Below are positions 1 to 10,069 of a stretch of DNA of 64,000 nt, one piece after another. Both the position numbers and the translations under genes were made by a program. Origin of the DNA: Tenodera sinensis (taxonomy: Eukaryota; Arthropoda; Insecta; Mantodea; Mantidae); contig CM060963.1 in assembly GCA_030765045.1 (NCBI GenBank), positions 66,022,617-66,086,616 on the forward strand, written 5' to 3'. The notes below the pieces were generated by a model. It was not told the DNA's origin. It searched no databases and was given only the letters and a program-made list of their open reading frames with translations. Positions within the stretch are counted from its first letter, which is position 1. Every line of letters starts with the position of its first letter.

Positions 1-660
1 ATTAAAGTCTCAGTATATCAATTTACAATAATGTAACTTGAAGCATTTTATGTCACTCGATTGACTGCTTCTTATTATGGGTGCCTACGGCTGCTCACAC
101 ATGAGTCTTAATCTCTGGGATCCGTGGTGGTTACAGAGAGCGATATTGTTTTGTTAGAACACTTTATTTGTTTGATTTTTACACGTTTAAGCTTTGCTGA
201 ACAATTTAAATACAATAAAATATGCAGTCTAACGTAACCGTGGGAACGAACTTTCACCGTGTTGCTTACATGTATCTCTCCCTCGTAACGATGTCTCTCT
301 TCTACTGTCCCTCAGTCATTATATGCTTTTAGCTTCCCAAACATCTATAATGGCCCTCACTTCATTAAGTGAAGACTTTGCCCTCTGGCGAAACCCCTCG
401 GGTTTCCGATACTTTCTAAAATACAATAGCAGGCTCCTTTTCTTTATGTTGAAGACCTTGCCAAAACTAATTGTATCTCGTTTACCTTAATGTTTGGGAC
501 GTTCGCTAATGACCCTCGGTAGTGCCTTTCCCGACTGGCATCCCTTCACCTGTGGTACATATTCTTAACCCTTTGCTATTAATGGATTTTGTAACTTTGA
601 TATATTTTGTATATCATAAGCGCTATACAAAAAACTGCTACAAACTGTAATACGTTTATT
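1..660. other. AT-rich stretch, no gene seen
   Basis: No open frame of note and no repeat that recurs elsewhere in the window was recognised. Short frames here have no recognisable domain. Confidence 0.5.
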
Positions 661-925
661 CATGTCTCATGGACCACACCACTGTGTTGGTGTCCGAAAC
701 GTTTATGATGTGGGCAAGGGTTAATCCTTGTACCCTGTTTTTTTCTAGAATCTCAAAGAACCTGTGTAGGTTCATTTGTCCCACCTTACTTTCCCTATTT
801 AAAATGGATATGATATGCCAGGTGAGTCAGCCGCCCCTTATTGTTTGGAAGGTAGGCCACCCATCAAACGCCATGTACGCTTTAGTCCGCTTCGTGCTTA
901 CTAAAACGTATTGCTTGACGTTCTT

Positions 926-972
926 CTTTTTTTTTTTTTTTTTTTTTTTTTGTTTTGTTTTTGTTTTTTTTT
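926..972. repeat. poly(T) tract with interrupting G
   Basis: A nearly pure T run, read as poly(A) on the minus strand. It may be the tail of an older retrotransposed piece. The open frames crossing it are low-complexity artefacts (F-rich or K-rich). Confidence 0.8.
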
Positions 973-974
973 TC

Positions 975-1114
975 CTTACTATACAAAAATGTAGATATCT
1001 TTCAAACATATAGTTAATGTCAAATGATCCTTTTTACGAAGTAAACCATTTCGGAGATGTTCCTTGTTGTCAGATTTTTGAAATACTTATAGACGGTCAT
1101 TATTCATTTTGTTA

Positions 1115-1118
<4 letters not shown>
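975..1118 (+). repeat. Rep-A fragment beside the LINE tail
   Basis: It shares with other Rep-A copies the segments 'aaaaatgtagatat', 'aaaccatttcggaga' and 'ggtcattattcatttt' in the same order and spacing. The copy stops exactly where the T-run of the minus-strand LINE begins (about 1120). This suggests the LINE inserted into or beside an older Rep-A copy; the other half was not found past the LINE 5' end. Confidence 0.65.
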
Positions 1119-1169
<51 letters not shown>

Positions 1170-1476
1170 TTTCGTCAATAAACCCAACATCGAGCTGTCT
1201 ACATTTTTTTTTTAATTTTTTTTGTCTATATATATTTTTTTTTCTTTTTTTTTTCTTTTTCTTTTTTTTTGTTTTTTTTTGTTTTTTGCTTTTTTTATGA
1301 AAACCTTAACTTTAAGTTTAACCTGTTATTTTTTTTAGGTGACACATGGTCATTTATTTTCATAACAGATACTCAAAGTTAGCTTTTTTTTTATTTTTTA
1401 TTTTATTTTATTTATTTTTTTTTTTTTATTTTTTTTATATGTATATATTATTTTGATTATAGTTGCATTGTCGTAT

Positions 1477-3753
1477 TTAAAGTGCAAGGCGTGTTATGTA
1501 CGGCTGCATTGATTTGCTAAGACCAGAAGTTATCAGTTGCCAGCGTGCCTGTCTCAGAAAACTGACCCAATCCTTCCTCTGCGCCACTGGGCCATTATTC
1601 TGTTTAAGGATCCAGTACATTGTTCCCATTACCAGCCAAACTACACAGCGTTGGAGTGCAGTATTCTGAAAATGAAATTCCAGACGCTGGAGCTTCTCAA
1701 GGCATGGTGGAGCTTGCGGTGGGCACCATTTGGCGACGTAGGTCCTGAGCTCTACCCAGATGACTTCAACCTGCTTGCAGGAAGCAATCCGGTGGTCCAG
1801 TGTGTCGACGGCGGCACAAGATGGACATTGGTTTGACTGTGCCCTTCCATGTCGCCAGAGTTTATCCGCTGTCGGTATAGTCTCATTTAATACTTCATAG
1901 GTGGTTTCCTGCCAATCACTGGGCACATGTTTACAAAATAAATTCTGCCAGATCACTTTCCACTCCCTGGTATATTTCTCTGCCACTCTGGGCACCAGAT
2001 GAACTGTCGTGAGCATACGGTAGTGGTTCCGGGTGCATTCGAAGGCCGTAATGTCATCGTTGTTGTCCAGAATTCGTTTTAGGTGAAGGACAGTGGGTTT
2101 AAATCCGTTGAGTGCCACCTGAGAGTTATGCAGCTGTTCCTTCCAGAAATTTTGGTCAATGGGTGAGCCAGATCCGCGCAATGATTTTGTGGCGGTTTTC
2201 CCCAATAAGGCCATGCATTTCTTGGCAATGTCCACTAAGCCGCAACCACCTTTGGACGGAGGCAAACGTAGTTGAGGCCGGCTCACCTTATATGCTTTTC
2301 CAGTCCACAAAAAGTAACCAAGGAGTTGTTCCAATTTCTGTGCGTCACGTTTTGCAATCGGCAGAATCTGTGCCACATACCAAATTTTGCTTAGACCATA
2401 AGTATGCAGGTACCAGATGCGTTGTAGCAAATTCAGGTTCCGGATCCTCTCCATGGATAAGGAATGGCGTAAACTATTAATTTTTTCCCTCCAGTTAACT
2501 GCAATCGTATCTTCTATATTTGCCATAAAGCATATTCCAAGTATCCTTGTAGTAGTCACACATTGCATCCCCAAGGTCTGTGGCGGTTCCGGCCAATTTC
2601 CTAATATTAGGATCTCCGATTTCTCAGCATTTAACACTGCACCGGACATCGTTGTGTACTGCTCCAATCCCTGTTGCATGGTCGTCATGTCTTCATTATC
2701 TGCAGCCACCACAGTCACATCATCAGCATAGGCTGTAAGTGTGAACCGTTCATTGTATACACTGACTCCTCGCATGGTTTGTTGCAACCTCTGGAGTAAA
2801 GGATTCAATGCCAATGAAAACAATCCCATTGATAGCGGGCAGCCTTGACGTACTGATCGTTGTATTCGTACCGGCCTGGAAAACCATCCGTTCCATAAGA
2901 CTCGAGACTGTGCCGTGCCGTAGAGTCCCTGAATAAGGTTGATTACCGGCACTGGAAATTTCGCAGCCGTTAAGCAGTTCCACAGATACGAATGGCGCAC
3001 TCTATCAAAAGCCTGTTGAAAGTCGAGATTGATCAAAGCCACCGCTTTATTTTCTCTGCGTAGATGGATCAGCGTGTCACGCAGTTCCGCCAATGTGTCA
3101 ATAATGTTCTTTTTCGATATTGCCGCTTGGTTACAATGCATGATTTCTGCATATGCTCCTTTTAATCGGTTAGCCAGAACTTTCGCAAATAACTTATAAT
3201 CGGCGTTTAGCAGCGTTATTGGACGATAGTCCTTCATGGTGGCGGTTTTCTGTTTCTTCGGCACCAGGGTGATAACACCATCCGCGAAGGTTGCGGGAAA
3301 CACTGCTGTCTCCCACAGTTCCGCATATACTTCCATCACTTCGTTCTTGATTATTGGCCAGAACTGTCTATAGAATTCATAGGTGAGCCCATCAGGACCT
3401 GGTGATGTGTGTCGACTGGCTTGTTCAACGGTGACCAACACCTCCCGCTCCGTGATAGGGCTGGTAAGTATTTTTGCGGATTCCTGGGTGATGCCGGTGT
3501 CAAACAGTTCATGTTCCATACGCCTATAAGGGGTGTCTGCTTCTGGCGCTTCTTGAAATATAGCCTGAAAGTGATCCGCTATAAGCTGGAGCTGGGCGCG
3601 CGTTCCAACATGGGCAGTTCCAGTGTGCGCGTCCCGTATTGTTTGAGGATATCTTCCATGTCCCTTCTGCCGCTCCTTTGCGAAATAATAAAATGAGTTC
3701 TGTTCCGCTTCATGCATGGATTTCACTTTGGCTCGAACTTTATGTCCTTCCAA
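1477..3753 (-). CDS. LINE ORF2, reverse transcriptase part
   Basis: This frame encodes the RT that copies element RNA at the target nick. RT landmarks in the 758-residue frame are SPGPDGLTYEFY (117-128), KDYRPITLLN (174-183), motif A with D244 and D250 (INLDFQQAFD), RQGCPLS (302-308), and the catalytic YADD (342-345). A C-terminal C-x2-C-x7-H-x4-C finger (C643, C646, H654, C659) matches the zinc finger found after RT in L1-type ORF2 proteins. The listed methionine is only the first ATG after a frame break: the same frame stays open upstream of it and continues the endonuclease frame once one base of an A-run is discounted. In life this should be the C-terminal two thirds of one ORF2 polyprotein. 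No internal stop is present. No RNase H domain was seen, as expected for animal L1/Tx1 types. Confidence 0.9.
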   Translation of the reverse strand: MEGHKVRAKVKSMHEAEQNSFYYFAKERQKGHGRYPQTIRDAHTGTAHVGTRAQLQLIADHFQAIFQEAPEADTPYRRMEHELFDTGITQESAKILTSPITEREVLVTVEQASRHTSPGPDGLTYEFYRQFWPIIKNEVMEVYAELWETAVFPATFADGVITLVPKKQKTATMKDYRPITLLNADYKLFAKVLANRLKGAYAEIMHCNQAAISKKNIIDTLAELRDTLIHLRRENKAVALINLDFQQAFDRVRHSYLWNCLTAAKFPVPVINLIQGLYGTAQSRVLWNGWFSRPVRIQRSVRQGCPLSMGLFSLALNPLLQRLQQTMRGVSVYNERFTLTAYADDVTVVAADNEDMTTMQQGLEQYTTMSGAVLNAEKSEILILGNWPEPPQTLGMQCVTTTRILGICFMANIEDTIAVNWREKINSLRHSLSMERIRNLNLLQRIWYLHTYGLSKIWYVAQILPIAKRDAQKLEQLLGYFLWTGKAYKVSRPQLRLPPSKGGCGLVDIAKKCMALLGKTATKSLRGSGSPIDQNFWKEQLHNSQVALNGFKPTVLHLKRILDNNDDITAFECTRNHYRMLTTVHLVPRVAEKYTREWKVIWQNLFCKHVPSDWQETTYEVLNETIPTADKLWRHGRAQSNQCPSCAAVDTLDHRIASCKQVEVIWVELRTYVAKWCPPQAPPCLEKLQRLEFHFQNTALQRCVVWLVMGTMYWILKQNNGPVAQRKDWVSFLRQARWQLITSGLSKSMQPYITRLAL

Positions 3754-4768
3754 CTGGTGTAAGTGTTTTAATTTGATGATTTCTTTTACTTTTTTTTATC
3801 TCCGTCTGCACCTCATAGCCCTCCCTTTGCTTCAGATGCAGCCCCCACAGCGCCTCATTGTAAAAATGTAGTAGCTGCTTCTTGGCCTGTGCCCTCACAA
3901 TACCCATGGATTTAAATAGGGAGCGAATCGCTGGTTTTGCCGTGTTCACCCACCAAAAACTCTTCCGAGTTGAACTTCTAAAGGCCGACTGTAACTGAAG
4001 CCATTTGATTTGAAATTGTTCCCTAATGTCTGTGTCCTCCAGCATAGAATTATTGAGTTTCCAGTAGCCACGGCCGGCCGTCTCAAGCCTTATTTCATTT
4101 ATTTGCAATTGACATAGCACTGCATGATGGTCACTAAAAACCACCGGAATGACCCAAATTCGATGGACATTTGGAGCCATTCCGGGAGATAGATACTGTC
4201 GGTCGATGCGTGAGGCAGAAGTGTTGCGGATGAAAGTGAATTCCACTTCGTTCCCATGCTTGATCTCCCATGCGTCAAGCAGTTGCAGCTGTGACACTAG
4301 GTGTTGTAGCATGATGCTAAAATTCGTAGCACCTTTTTGGTCCTTCGCCTGCAACGTGCAATTGAAGTCGCCTGCTAGCAGAAGTTCCTTGCCTTGTCGC
4401 AAATGCGGGGTTACATCGGTTTGGAAGAAACGCTCTCTCGCTTGTCTATTCTGTGACCCAGCTGGAGCATATATGTTAACCAGGACGGTCTCTTCCAAAG
4501 TAGCGGAGAGGACCCGTCCGTCGGGATCCATCTGAAAATTCTGCAGGGGAAGTCCCTTCCTGTACACTATTGCCGTTCCTCTGCCGTTCAAACCTAGGTT
4601 AACTTTATAGTCGTAATTGTAAAGGGCATCCAAGTTGTAAGTATTTACTTCTTGGAGAAAGCATATGTCAATGTTGTTCACCTGGAGGAAACTATTGAGC
4701 AGTTTTTGGGTTACTAGATTTCTGCACCCATTCACATTCACTGTTGCCACCGTTCGTAGATAGATCAT
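3740..4768 (-). CDS. LINE ORF2, APE-type endonuclease part
   Basis: This is the N-terminal third of ORF2, an apurinic-like endonuclease that nicks target DNA to prime reverse transcription. In 342 residues the family landmarks are N11/N13 in the VNVNG strand, E40 in FLQE, the NIYAP segment (98-102), D134 and N136 in GDFN, R187/D189 in SRIDR, and S212-D213-H214 (SDHH). All catalytic positions are therefore present. The frame ends early because of a shift at an eight-A run (plus-strand T, 3790-3797); the last 20 or so residues are out of frame. It starts 75 bp after the ORF1 stop. A start at 4768 fits, since the motif series begins within ten residues of it. Confidence 0.9.
   Translation of the reverse strand: MIYLRTVATVNVNGCRNLVTQKLLNSFLQVNNIDICFLQEVNTYNLDALYNYDYKVNLGLNGRGTAIVYRKGLPLQNFQMDPDGRVLSATLEETVLVNIYAPAGSQNRQARERFFQTDVTPHLRQGKELLLAGDFNCTLQAKDQKGATNFSIMLQHLVSQLQLLDAWEIKHGNEVEFTFIRNTSASRIDRQYLSPGMAPNVHRIWVIPVVFSDHHAVLCQLQINEIRLETAGRGYWKLNNSMLEDTDIREQFQIKWLQLQSAFRSSTRKSFWWVNTAKPAIRSLFKSMGIVRAQAKKQLLHFYNEALWGLHLKQREGYEVQTEIKKSKRNHQIKTLTPVGRT
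3790..3797 (-). other. Frame break at A8 run inside ORF2
   Basis: On the minus strand an uninterrupted run of eight A lies where the endonuclease frame and the reverse transcriptase frame must join. Both frames are open across the run and differ by one base. This looks like a simple homopolymer indel, either mutation or sequencing error. A programmed slippage site is possible but not supported by anything else seen. Confidence 0.75.
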
Positions 4769-4843
4769 TATGAAAGCGACTGTCGCAAAGATAGTGTAAC
4801 TCGGGCGTCTACGTCCTTGGCCTCGTGCATTGCTGCTAGTGTG

Positions 4844-6370
4844 CTACTGTTCGGTCTCTGGATGTCTAGCTGGGGTTATCTGTGCCGGAGGGTTTCCCTT
4901 AAGCCTTGGGTCACATAAGGACACCTGGGGCTTCCGTGTCACCTGAAGTAGGATCGGCGACTCCGCTTCTGTGGCCCTGGCATCAGGTTGAGAGGGATGA
5001 GATCCACCAGCCATCTCTGCACGCCGATAAATTGCGACTGCTTCAGCTGACCGTGGTTGGTCCTCTTGGGATCTGTGTGGCCGTTCGAGTACTTGCGGTC
5101 GAGAATCACTCGCAGATGGTCGTGCCGCTACGGTGGTGCCGGGGGTGTCCTCCCGGTAATGGGAGTCTGCTCCTATCTCCACCGCTGGGCACCTCACACT
5201 TTGTTGTAACTGTGCTGCTTCGTAATCACTCTGGGGGTTGTTTCCCGCGTCCCTCCTTGCAGGTTGAACCTCACAGGTGTTCCTGTCACCTCCCTCCTCC
5301 AGGATACTGCTGCCAATCAATGCTGAGGCAGGCTCTTGCGTCAGTACTCCAGCCGTATCTGCTGTATCTGTGGACGGGGCTTGCAATAGACGTGCCTCCT
5401 CATGGGCTTCTTCCACAACTTCCTCCAGCTCCATTTGGTTATTCCAGGATGGTTCTTCCTTCTGGGCTTTGCTTGTCTTCGCCCGCTTGGCCCGTTTCTT
5501 CTCGGTCGGGCGTTTCTCTTCTGCTGCAGCTGTCTCCGTTACAAGTGGACCCACCTCGGGTGGTATTATCTCCTCCGGATTGGCCAGATGTACTCGTTTC
5601 CCTGTGGTATCTCGAACTATGGAGGCATACTCCCTTTGCGGTGCAGACCTTGCTGCTTCCTGTTGACTGTCATTCACCAGGGACGTTTGCCTGTTTTCAT
5701 CCGTAGGATGCGCTCCCTCACTCTGCGTGTCCACTACCACCTTCGTCGGTTCTGTTTCGTTTCTCCGTCCAGTCGCCACTGGGCGTGTTGCGGTCGGACG
5801 GTGGGGGCAAAATTCCTTTAGATGTGCCGTGCTACTGCAGACGTAGCAGGATCTGGGTTGGCCGGCGTAGGACACCGATAATCTGTAGCTGCCAATGATG
5901 ATAAAACTAGGGATGTTCGTCTTCAGTTGCATCTTTACCGCTCGTACCCCATTAAACACCGGGACGCGATATTGTCGGCTCCATTGTTCCTTCCGGACGT
6001 CATATACCGTTCCGTAACGCTGCAACGCTGCTTTTAAGACCTCTGCCGGGAGCTCTGGGGGTACATCAAACACTCGGACATTGACAGCATTACCGGTCAC
6101 GTGTTCGATAAGCACTTTAGTCATCTCACCATTCATATATGTGAAAGGTGTTTCCGCCGAGAAGTTATTGAGGGTTTTCTCCAGCAAGAGTGCTGATATT
6201 AATTTAACATAAATTGCCCGTTCACTTGCAATTAACTGTATTGTATCCACTTGTTCCGCATTTAACCGTAATGTATCTGCTATGAAATCATGCACTTCAT
6301 ATGCCGACGGTCGCGTTGCACTTAAAGCAAACTTGATCCTGAGGGTATTTTTCCTCGCGTACATTTCCAT
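4844..6370 (-). CDS. LINE ORF1, nucleic-acid-binding protein with CCHC knuckle
   Basis: This 508-residue protein is probably the RNA-binding chaperone of the retrotransposition particle. A globular N-terminal half contains an RRM-like stretch (about 93-168, with VRVFDVPPELP and a KMQL strand), followed directly by a CCHC zinc knuckle C-x2-C-x4-H-x4-C (C175, C178, H183, C188). A basic patch (about 286-301, rich in K and R) could be a nuclear localisation signal. The remaining C-terminal half is E/P/A/Q-rich and looks disordered. The order RRM-like then knuckle is typical of ORF1 of insect L1/Tx1-type elements. It is complete, with no stop or shift, and its stop is 75 bp before the ORF2 start. 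Longer plus-strand frames opposite it are shadows. Confidence 0.85.
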   Translation of the reverse strand: MEMYARKNTLRIKFALSATRPSAYEVHDFIADTLRLNAEQVDTIQLIASERAIYVKLISALLLEKTLNNFSAETPFTYMNGEMTKVLIEHVTGNAVNVRVFDVPPELPAEVLKAALQRYGTVYDVRKEQWSRQYRVPVFNGVRAVKMQLKTNIPSFIIIGSYRLSVSYAGQPRSCYVCSSTAHLKEFCPHRPTATRPVATGRRNETEPTKVVVDTQSEGAHPTDENRQTSLVNDSQQEAARSAPQREYASIVRDTTGKRVHLANPEEIIPPEVGPLVTETAAAEEKRPTEKKRAKRAKTSKAQKEEPSWNNQMELEEVVEEAHEEARLLQAPSTDTADTAGVLTQEPASALIGSSILEEGGDRNTCEVQPARRDAGNNPQSDYEAAQLQQSVRCPAVEIGADSHYREDTPGTTVAARPSASDSRPQVLERPHRSQEDQPRSAEAVAIYRRAEMAGGSHPSQPDARATEAESPILLQVTRKPQVSLCDPRLKGNPPAQITPARHPETEQ

Positions 6371-6640
6371 TTCTTTCCACTGTTAAATTTAGCTGAAATA
6401 CTCACTTTAAATTCCTACACTTGGTGATCGATAATATCACTCACAGTGTGGTATATGTCTTTCTTGCGCTCACTCACTATCAGGCCACACACGCAGTAGA
6501 CAAAACAACCGGTTCTCCTGGTACGTCCGCTCTGTCCCAGCGCACTGGCTTGACTGGTTCTTAAACAGGCGGATGTGCAGAGTTTAGAGGAACAGCGGTT
6601 TAACGGACAGAACGCACTCCTCACTGAAGTACACCTTCAA

Positions 6641-7074
6641 AACATAGGACTCGTTCACTGAGAGCGAATTCCGGGTTCCCAGCCGATTTGACATGCTTTT
6701 TATTAGAGTATACATAGCAACGCAATTCAGTAAACGTCTTTGAAAGAACGAACCTATCATATGAGTAAACCAACATCAGGTAAAAAGAAAATGGTGGATT
6801 CTTGTGCTTAGAGCCGGGTTGGCTGCAAAAAATGATAGACACGCCTTATCCATCATGGATCCGGACAGTCGAAGCGCACAAATTATTAAATAACGGCTTA
6901 TTTAAATTTTGGCGTAAACAACATGTCGTAAAACTCAAATAGCGTTTACGATTTAAGCAACACTAAAACGCCCAGCAAAGGTTTAAAACTGTCTTAAAGG
7001 GCTAAATTACGCTGGAAAAGTCGCGAGGTGGCAATGGTATAGCATCTGGAGTACTGCCTCTAGAGTTGGAACTC
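6641..7074. other. Stretch without recognised feature
   Basis: This may include the far 5' leader of the LINE, whose end could not be fixed. No coding domain seen. Confidence 0.4.
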
Positions 7075-7190
7075 GAAGTGTGCTTTCAGTCAAGCCTCCA
7101 AATAGCTGAATAGCATTATTATGAAGGTATTCTGTGTGCTAACCCTCGGGATACAGGTTCGGGTCTCGCCATTGTACACATTTTTTTTGT
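7075..7190 (+). mobile_element. tRNA-like SINE head (degraded)
   Basis: An A-box-like 'tagctgaatagc' is followed about 45 bases later by a B-box-like 'caggttcgggtctc', then a T-run. The spacing fits a tRNA-derived polymerase III promoter, but pairing of the arms is poor. Low certainty. Confidence 0.35.
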
Positions 7191-7714
7191 TCATCAAAAT
7201 TGGAAACTGAATTCACAATAATGTAAATTTAAAGTCTCTGAGAGCTTAGGATATAATGTAAAACATTTTTGGTTGTCTGCAGTTTGTAATAGAATAGGTA
7301 TAAGTACCTCTGCCCCATTGGACTGGCATGATGTAGTGTGTTATTATGAATGCCGTTTTCCTTAATTCTCCACATGTATGCGGTCGCACGATATTCCTTC
7401 ACCATGAATTCAACATACAAGTACATTGACATGCCTTTTATCTACGGAGAAGCAACAACCAAAGTGCAAGCAACTCAAAATCTATACCGGCAGAGATATT
7501 CTCATATGCAACAATACCATAAAGTAGAAATAAAGCAATTACGAATTTAAATAAGATTTACGCCTAATAATTGTTGAACTAACGTTATTTGCAAATGTTA
7601 TGCAATAAAAAATTAGTACATGCAGGGGATTCAGTAATGGATTTACAGTAAATGGATTACTTACGAATCGTGCGCTCGTTCCAACTGAGCTAGAAACACA
7701 AATTTTGTAATGTG
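7191..7714. other. Stretch without recognised feature
   Basis: AT-rich, with small frames only and nothing recognised. Confidence 0.45.
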
Positions 7715-8147
7715 ATGACATTGTTTTATTATATGGTAGCGAAACATGGACTGTGGACCAAAGGAGCTTAAACAGAATCGAGTCAACAGAGACGAGATAT
7801 TTAAGACCAGTAAAGGGAAGTAAGCCACAGGACAGAATTTCAAATAAACTGTTAGAGAAGACCTAAATATTGAATGAGTATCTAATAAATGAATATGTTA
7901 TAGAGATAATTGGTTAAATCATTTAAAACGAATGTCAGAAAATAGAATTTCTATAATAGCAATGACATATCAAGTAACAGGAATTCGAGTAGTTAGACCG
8001 AGGAAGAGATGGAAAGATAGTGTGAGATGGGAGCAGACCTACGTTTAATTCATGATAAGACTCTTCAAATAGAATAGTGCATATTGATTAACTTTATAGA
8101 ATCAACGGGGACAGCAATGACCCCAACAAGGTAAAGGGTTAAAGGAG
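7715..8147 (+). pseudogene. Decayed LINE C-terminus (post-RT region)
   Basis: Across several frames one reads LLYGSETWTVDQ, then an E-x-R-(Y)LRPVKG-like segment, then RPRKRWKDS near 8010. This order (YGSE-W-T, AEMRFLR-like, GRPRKRW) is characteristic of the C-terminal end of ORF2 in a broad class of insect LINEs. Stops and shifts are frequent, so it is long dead. The clade cannot be fixed from this piece. Confidence 0.6.
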
Positions 8148-8800
8148 GGTGAGCCTTTTGTATGGCGGGTCGCTACTCGGAATTTCCAGGTGCACATCCT
8201 CACTTAGTTGGCATGTTTTATGTGTTAGCAGGTCGCCAGCTGAAGATGCAACAGGTGTAACCCAGCTGTTTCCTTTAGATGCTGCGGTTGAGAAAGGTGG
8301 GAGCACGAAGAAATAGATATGTCCTGGAGCCGCAGCGAGGTGCGGGAAAACGATAAAACGATCGTAAGAGAGAATAAAGACTATCAAGCTGGATGGTATC
8401 CATTTTCATATTAAGTAACGGGCACATGATTTTCCCTATCCACTTCCTCTTCTTATAAATCTTCTGCAAGCTCTTCTCGCAAGCCTATTTTTCTATCTGC
8501 TTCGTTGATCGACATAAGCATTTCATACATTTATTGTAGGTAAACGAGGAATAGACGCAATCGAAACGGCAAGTCAGATGTTTAAGAGAGTCCTGCCATG
8601 GCTTTAAAATTCTATTATCAGTATATCGAAAGAAACAAGTGAATAGCGACGTAACTTTAAAAAGCTACAAATTATTGAATGACATAAAGCAATATAACTA
8701 AAGGGAGAGCAAAAAAAAAAAAAGTCCGAACGGGCTGCGCGGTGCTTTGCTGTCCGCATCCTCAGCGCGTTGCCGTCTGTCACTATCATAGAAAGGCGTG
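8148..8800. other. Stretch without recognised feature
   Basis: A short A run lies near 8711-8723. No domain seen in the small frames. Confidence 0.4.
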
Positions 8801-8809
8801 GATGAAACC

Positions 8810-9170
8810 ATACAACATTTTAAAATTACTTTCAAAATCTTTATTTACCAACTTTATGAATGGAGATGCTGAAGCTGGCCACCATCGTTGTCCACACATT
8901 TTTGATACCTCTTTAGAAATCTATCCATCACTCGCCGTAGTTCACGTTGAGAAATGCTGTTAATACCCTGTCGGATATTTTAATTCTTGTAGCATGTTTG
9001 GGTTTGCCTTGTACACCTTATGTTTTAAATCACCCCGGAGATAGGAATCGCTTGTTGGAGCTCTGAGAAACCTTTCTCCACTAATGGCGCACCATACATA
9101 AATGTTTTCGTCATGAAGTGGTACTTCGTGGTTCTGAGTTATAAGGCCACTTTTTTCGAGGTAACGGTTG
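8810..9170 (-). pseudogene. Transposase relic, Tc1/mariner-type DDE, internally deleted
   Basis: On the minus strand one reads VWCAISGE, the strand around the first half of the catalytic core in a widespread insect Tc1/mariner-like transposase. It runs almost directly into LRGDLKHKVYKANPNMLQEL, which matches the C-terminal 'LWGYLKxxVY..NP.TLQEL' segment of the same family. The DG and PDLxPxDF parts between are missing. Further on (about 8830-8930) a frame resembling the 'RCxxCIxxxGGxxEH' tail can be read. This is an internally deleted dead copy. Confidence 0.6.
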
Positions 9171-9224
9171 ACGACCACGCATTTTTTTAGAGAATTAACA
9201 AAGAACATGATTTTGTCTTTTTTC

Positions 9225-9420
9225 AGTAAGACCTGTGGCAGCTCATATGACAGGAATCGCCGGCGGACCGGAATTTCGTCCGGAGTTCTTTTACATACCA
9301 TTAAATCTACTGGCATGAAACTGTCGTCTTTAAGCATATTTAAATACCATCGGTCTGGGCCGGATTTGAACCCGCCACCTTGGGATCAGTAGGCCATTGA
9401 CACCCAGAGTGACACTCTTC
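9225..9420 (-). mobile_element. tRNA-derived SINE
   Basis: On the minus strand a B-box 'gggttcaaatccgg' (9362-9373 core) is followed by a body containing 'atggtatgtaaaagaact' and 'aaattccgg', the body of a SINE type common in insect genomes. The A-box region near 9405 is weak. It lies against the transposase relic at 8810-9170. Confidence 0.6.
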
Positions 9421-9875
9421 AAGATAAAAAAACTGAAAAATGAGAGAGATTCTAAAACCAAGTTTTATCGAAAGCATAGCAAAACACACACAAAAAATAT
9501 GTTTTCTTCCCAGCAAACTTCCAAACTGAAATATAATTTCATTGCATGTGTCACCAGCATCCAACGTCTGTGCAAACATGTGTAGTAAAATGGGCGTTAA
9601 CCTCCTGCGTCCTGAGATCACAATACTAATGTTAAAAGTATTACTTTGTGCTTAATGATGGGCCAACATTAAACAAAAATGAAAAAAGAAAAGGAAAAAG
9701 AACATTTTCTACAAGTTTGCTTTGTAGGGTTGACTTTTTGGGGGAGCCTAAAATGACAGACAGCTACAAATTTTGTTACGTGGATCAATATGTGCTATTA
9801 ATTTATCAAAAGAACAAGAATATTCAAAATATTGTTTTGGGGGGCGTTTGGGGTTCAGGGAGTTTTCAGGGGGTA
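9421..9875. other. Stretch without recognised feature
   Basis: A G-rich patch (9838-9875) precedes the inverted-repeat element. No coding domain seen. Confidence 0.4.
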
Positions 9876-10069
9876 GTATCATATTTGATACCTCGGGACT
9901 ATATTAAGTTTTTATGAGGTTTTTTAATCCTATTATCGATACAAAGTAGACATGAGAGATAGAAAAAATATGAGCATAGAATGCAGAAGGTATCAAACGT
10001 GATAGCACCCACCATCACATTCACAGAGCGAGAAAAAAATCGATAAACCTGAGGTATCATGTATGATAC
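9876..10069. mobile_element. Short inverted-repeat element (MITE candidate)
   Basis: The terminal 22 bases at 9876-9897 match the reverse complement of 10048-10069 at about 19 of 22 positions. Each arm also holds its own small palindrome (GTATCA, spacer, TGATAC). There is no coding capacity in 194 bp. No clear target duplication was found, so the superfamily is unknown. Confidence 0.5.

Larger units (their letters stand above)
1120..6640 (-). mobile_element. Non-LTR retrotransposon, L1/Tx1-like, nearly complete
   Basis: Read on the minus strand, the element has a leader of a few hundred bases, ORF1 (6370-4844), a 75-bp gap, ORF2 endonuclease (4768-3740), ORF2 reverse transcriptase (3753-1477), then a 3' region of about 360 bp that is almost all A and ends in a run of about 47 A (1120-1166 as T). 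ORF1 with a CCHC knuckle plus an APE endonuclease/RT ORF2 with a C-terminal CCHC finger is the L1/Tx1 plan. Only one frame break was found in about 4.9 kb of coding, so the copy is young compared with the other LINE relics here. The 5' boundary is uncertain and no convincing target-site duplication was located. The clade is inferred from motifs only. Confidence 0.85.

Noticed and set aside
669..1013. Open frame of 114 residues, and a hammerhead-like 'gtccgaaacgtt' near 690
   Set aside because: The frame ends in a poly-F run from the T tract. The GAAAC spot lacks the CUGAUGA box and stem II, so it is not a ribozyme.
1109..1300. Open frame of F-rich protein
   Set aside because: Pure homopolymer artefact of the LINE A-rich tail.
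4906..5821. Long plus-strand frames of 266, 129 and 139 residues
   Set aside because: Antisense shadows of LINE ORF1, with no domain.
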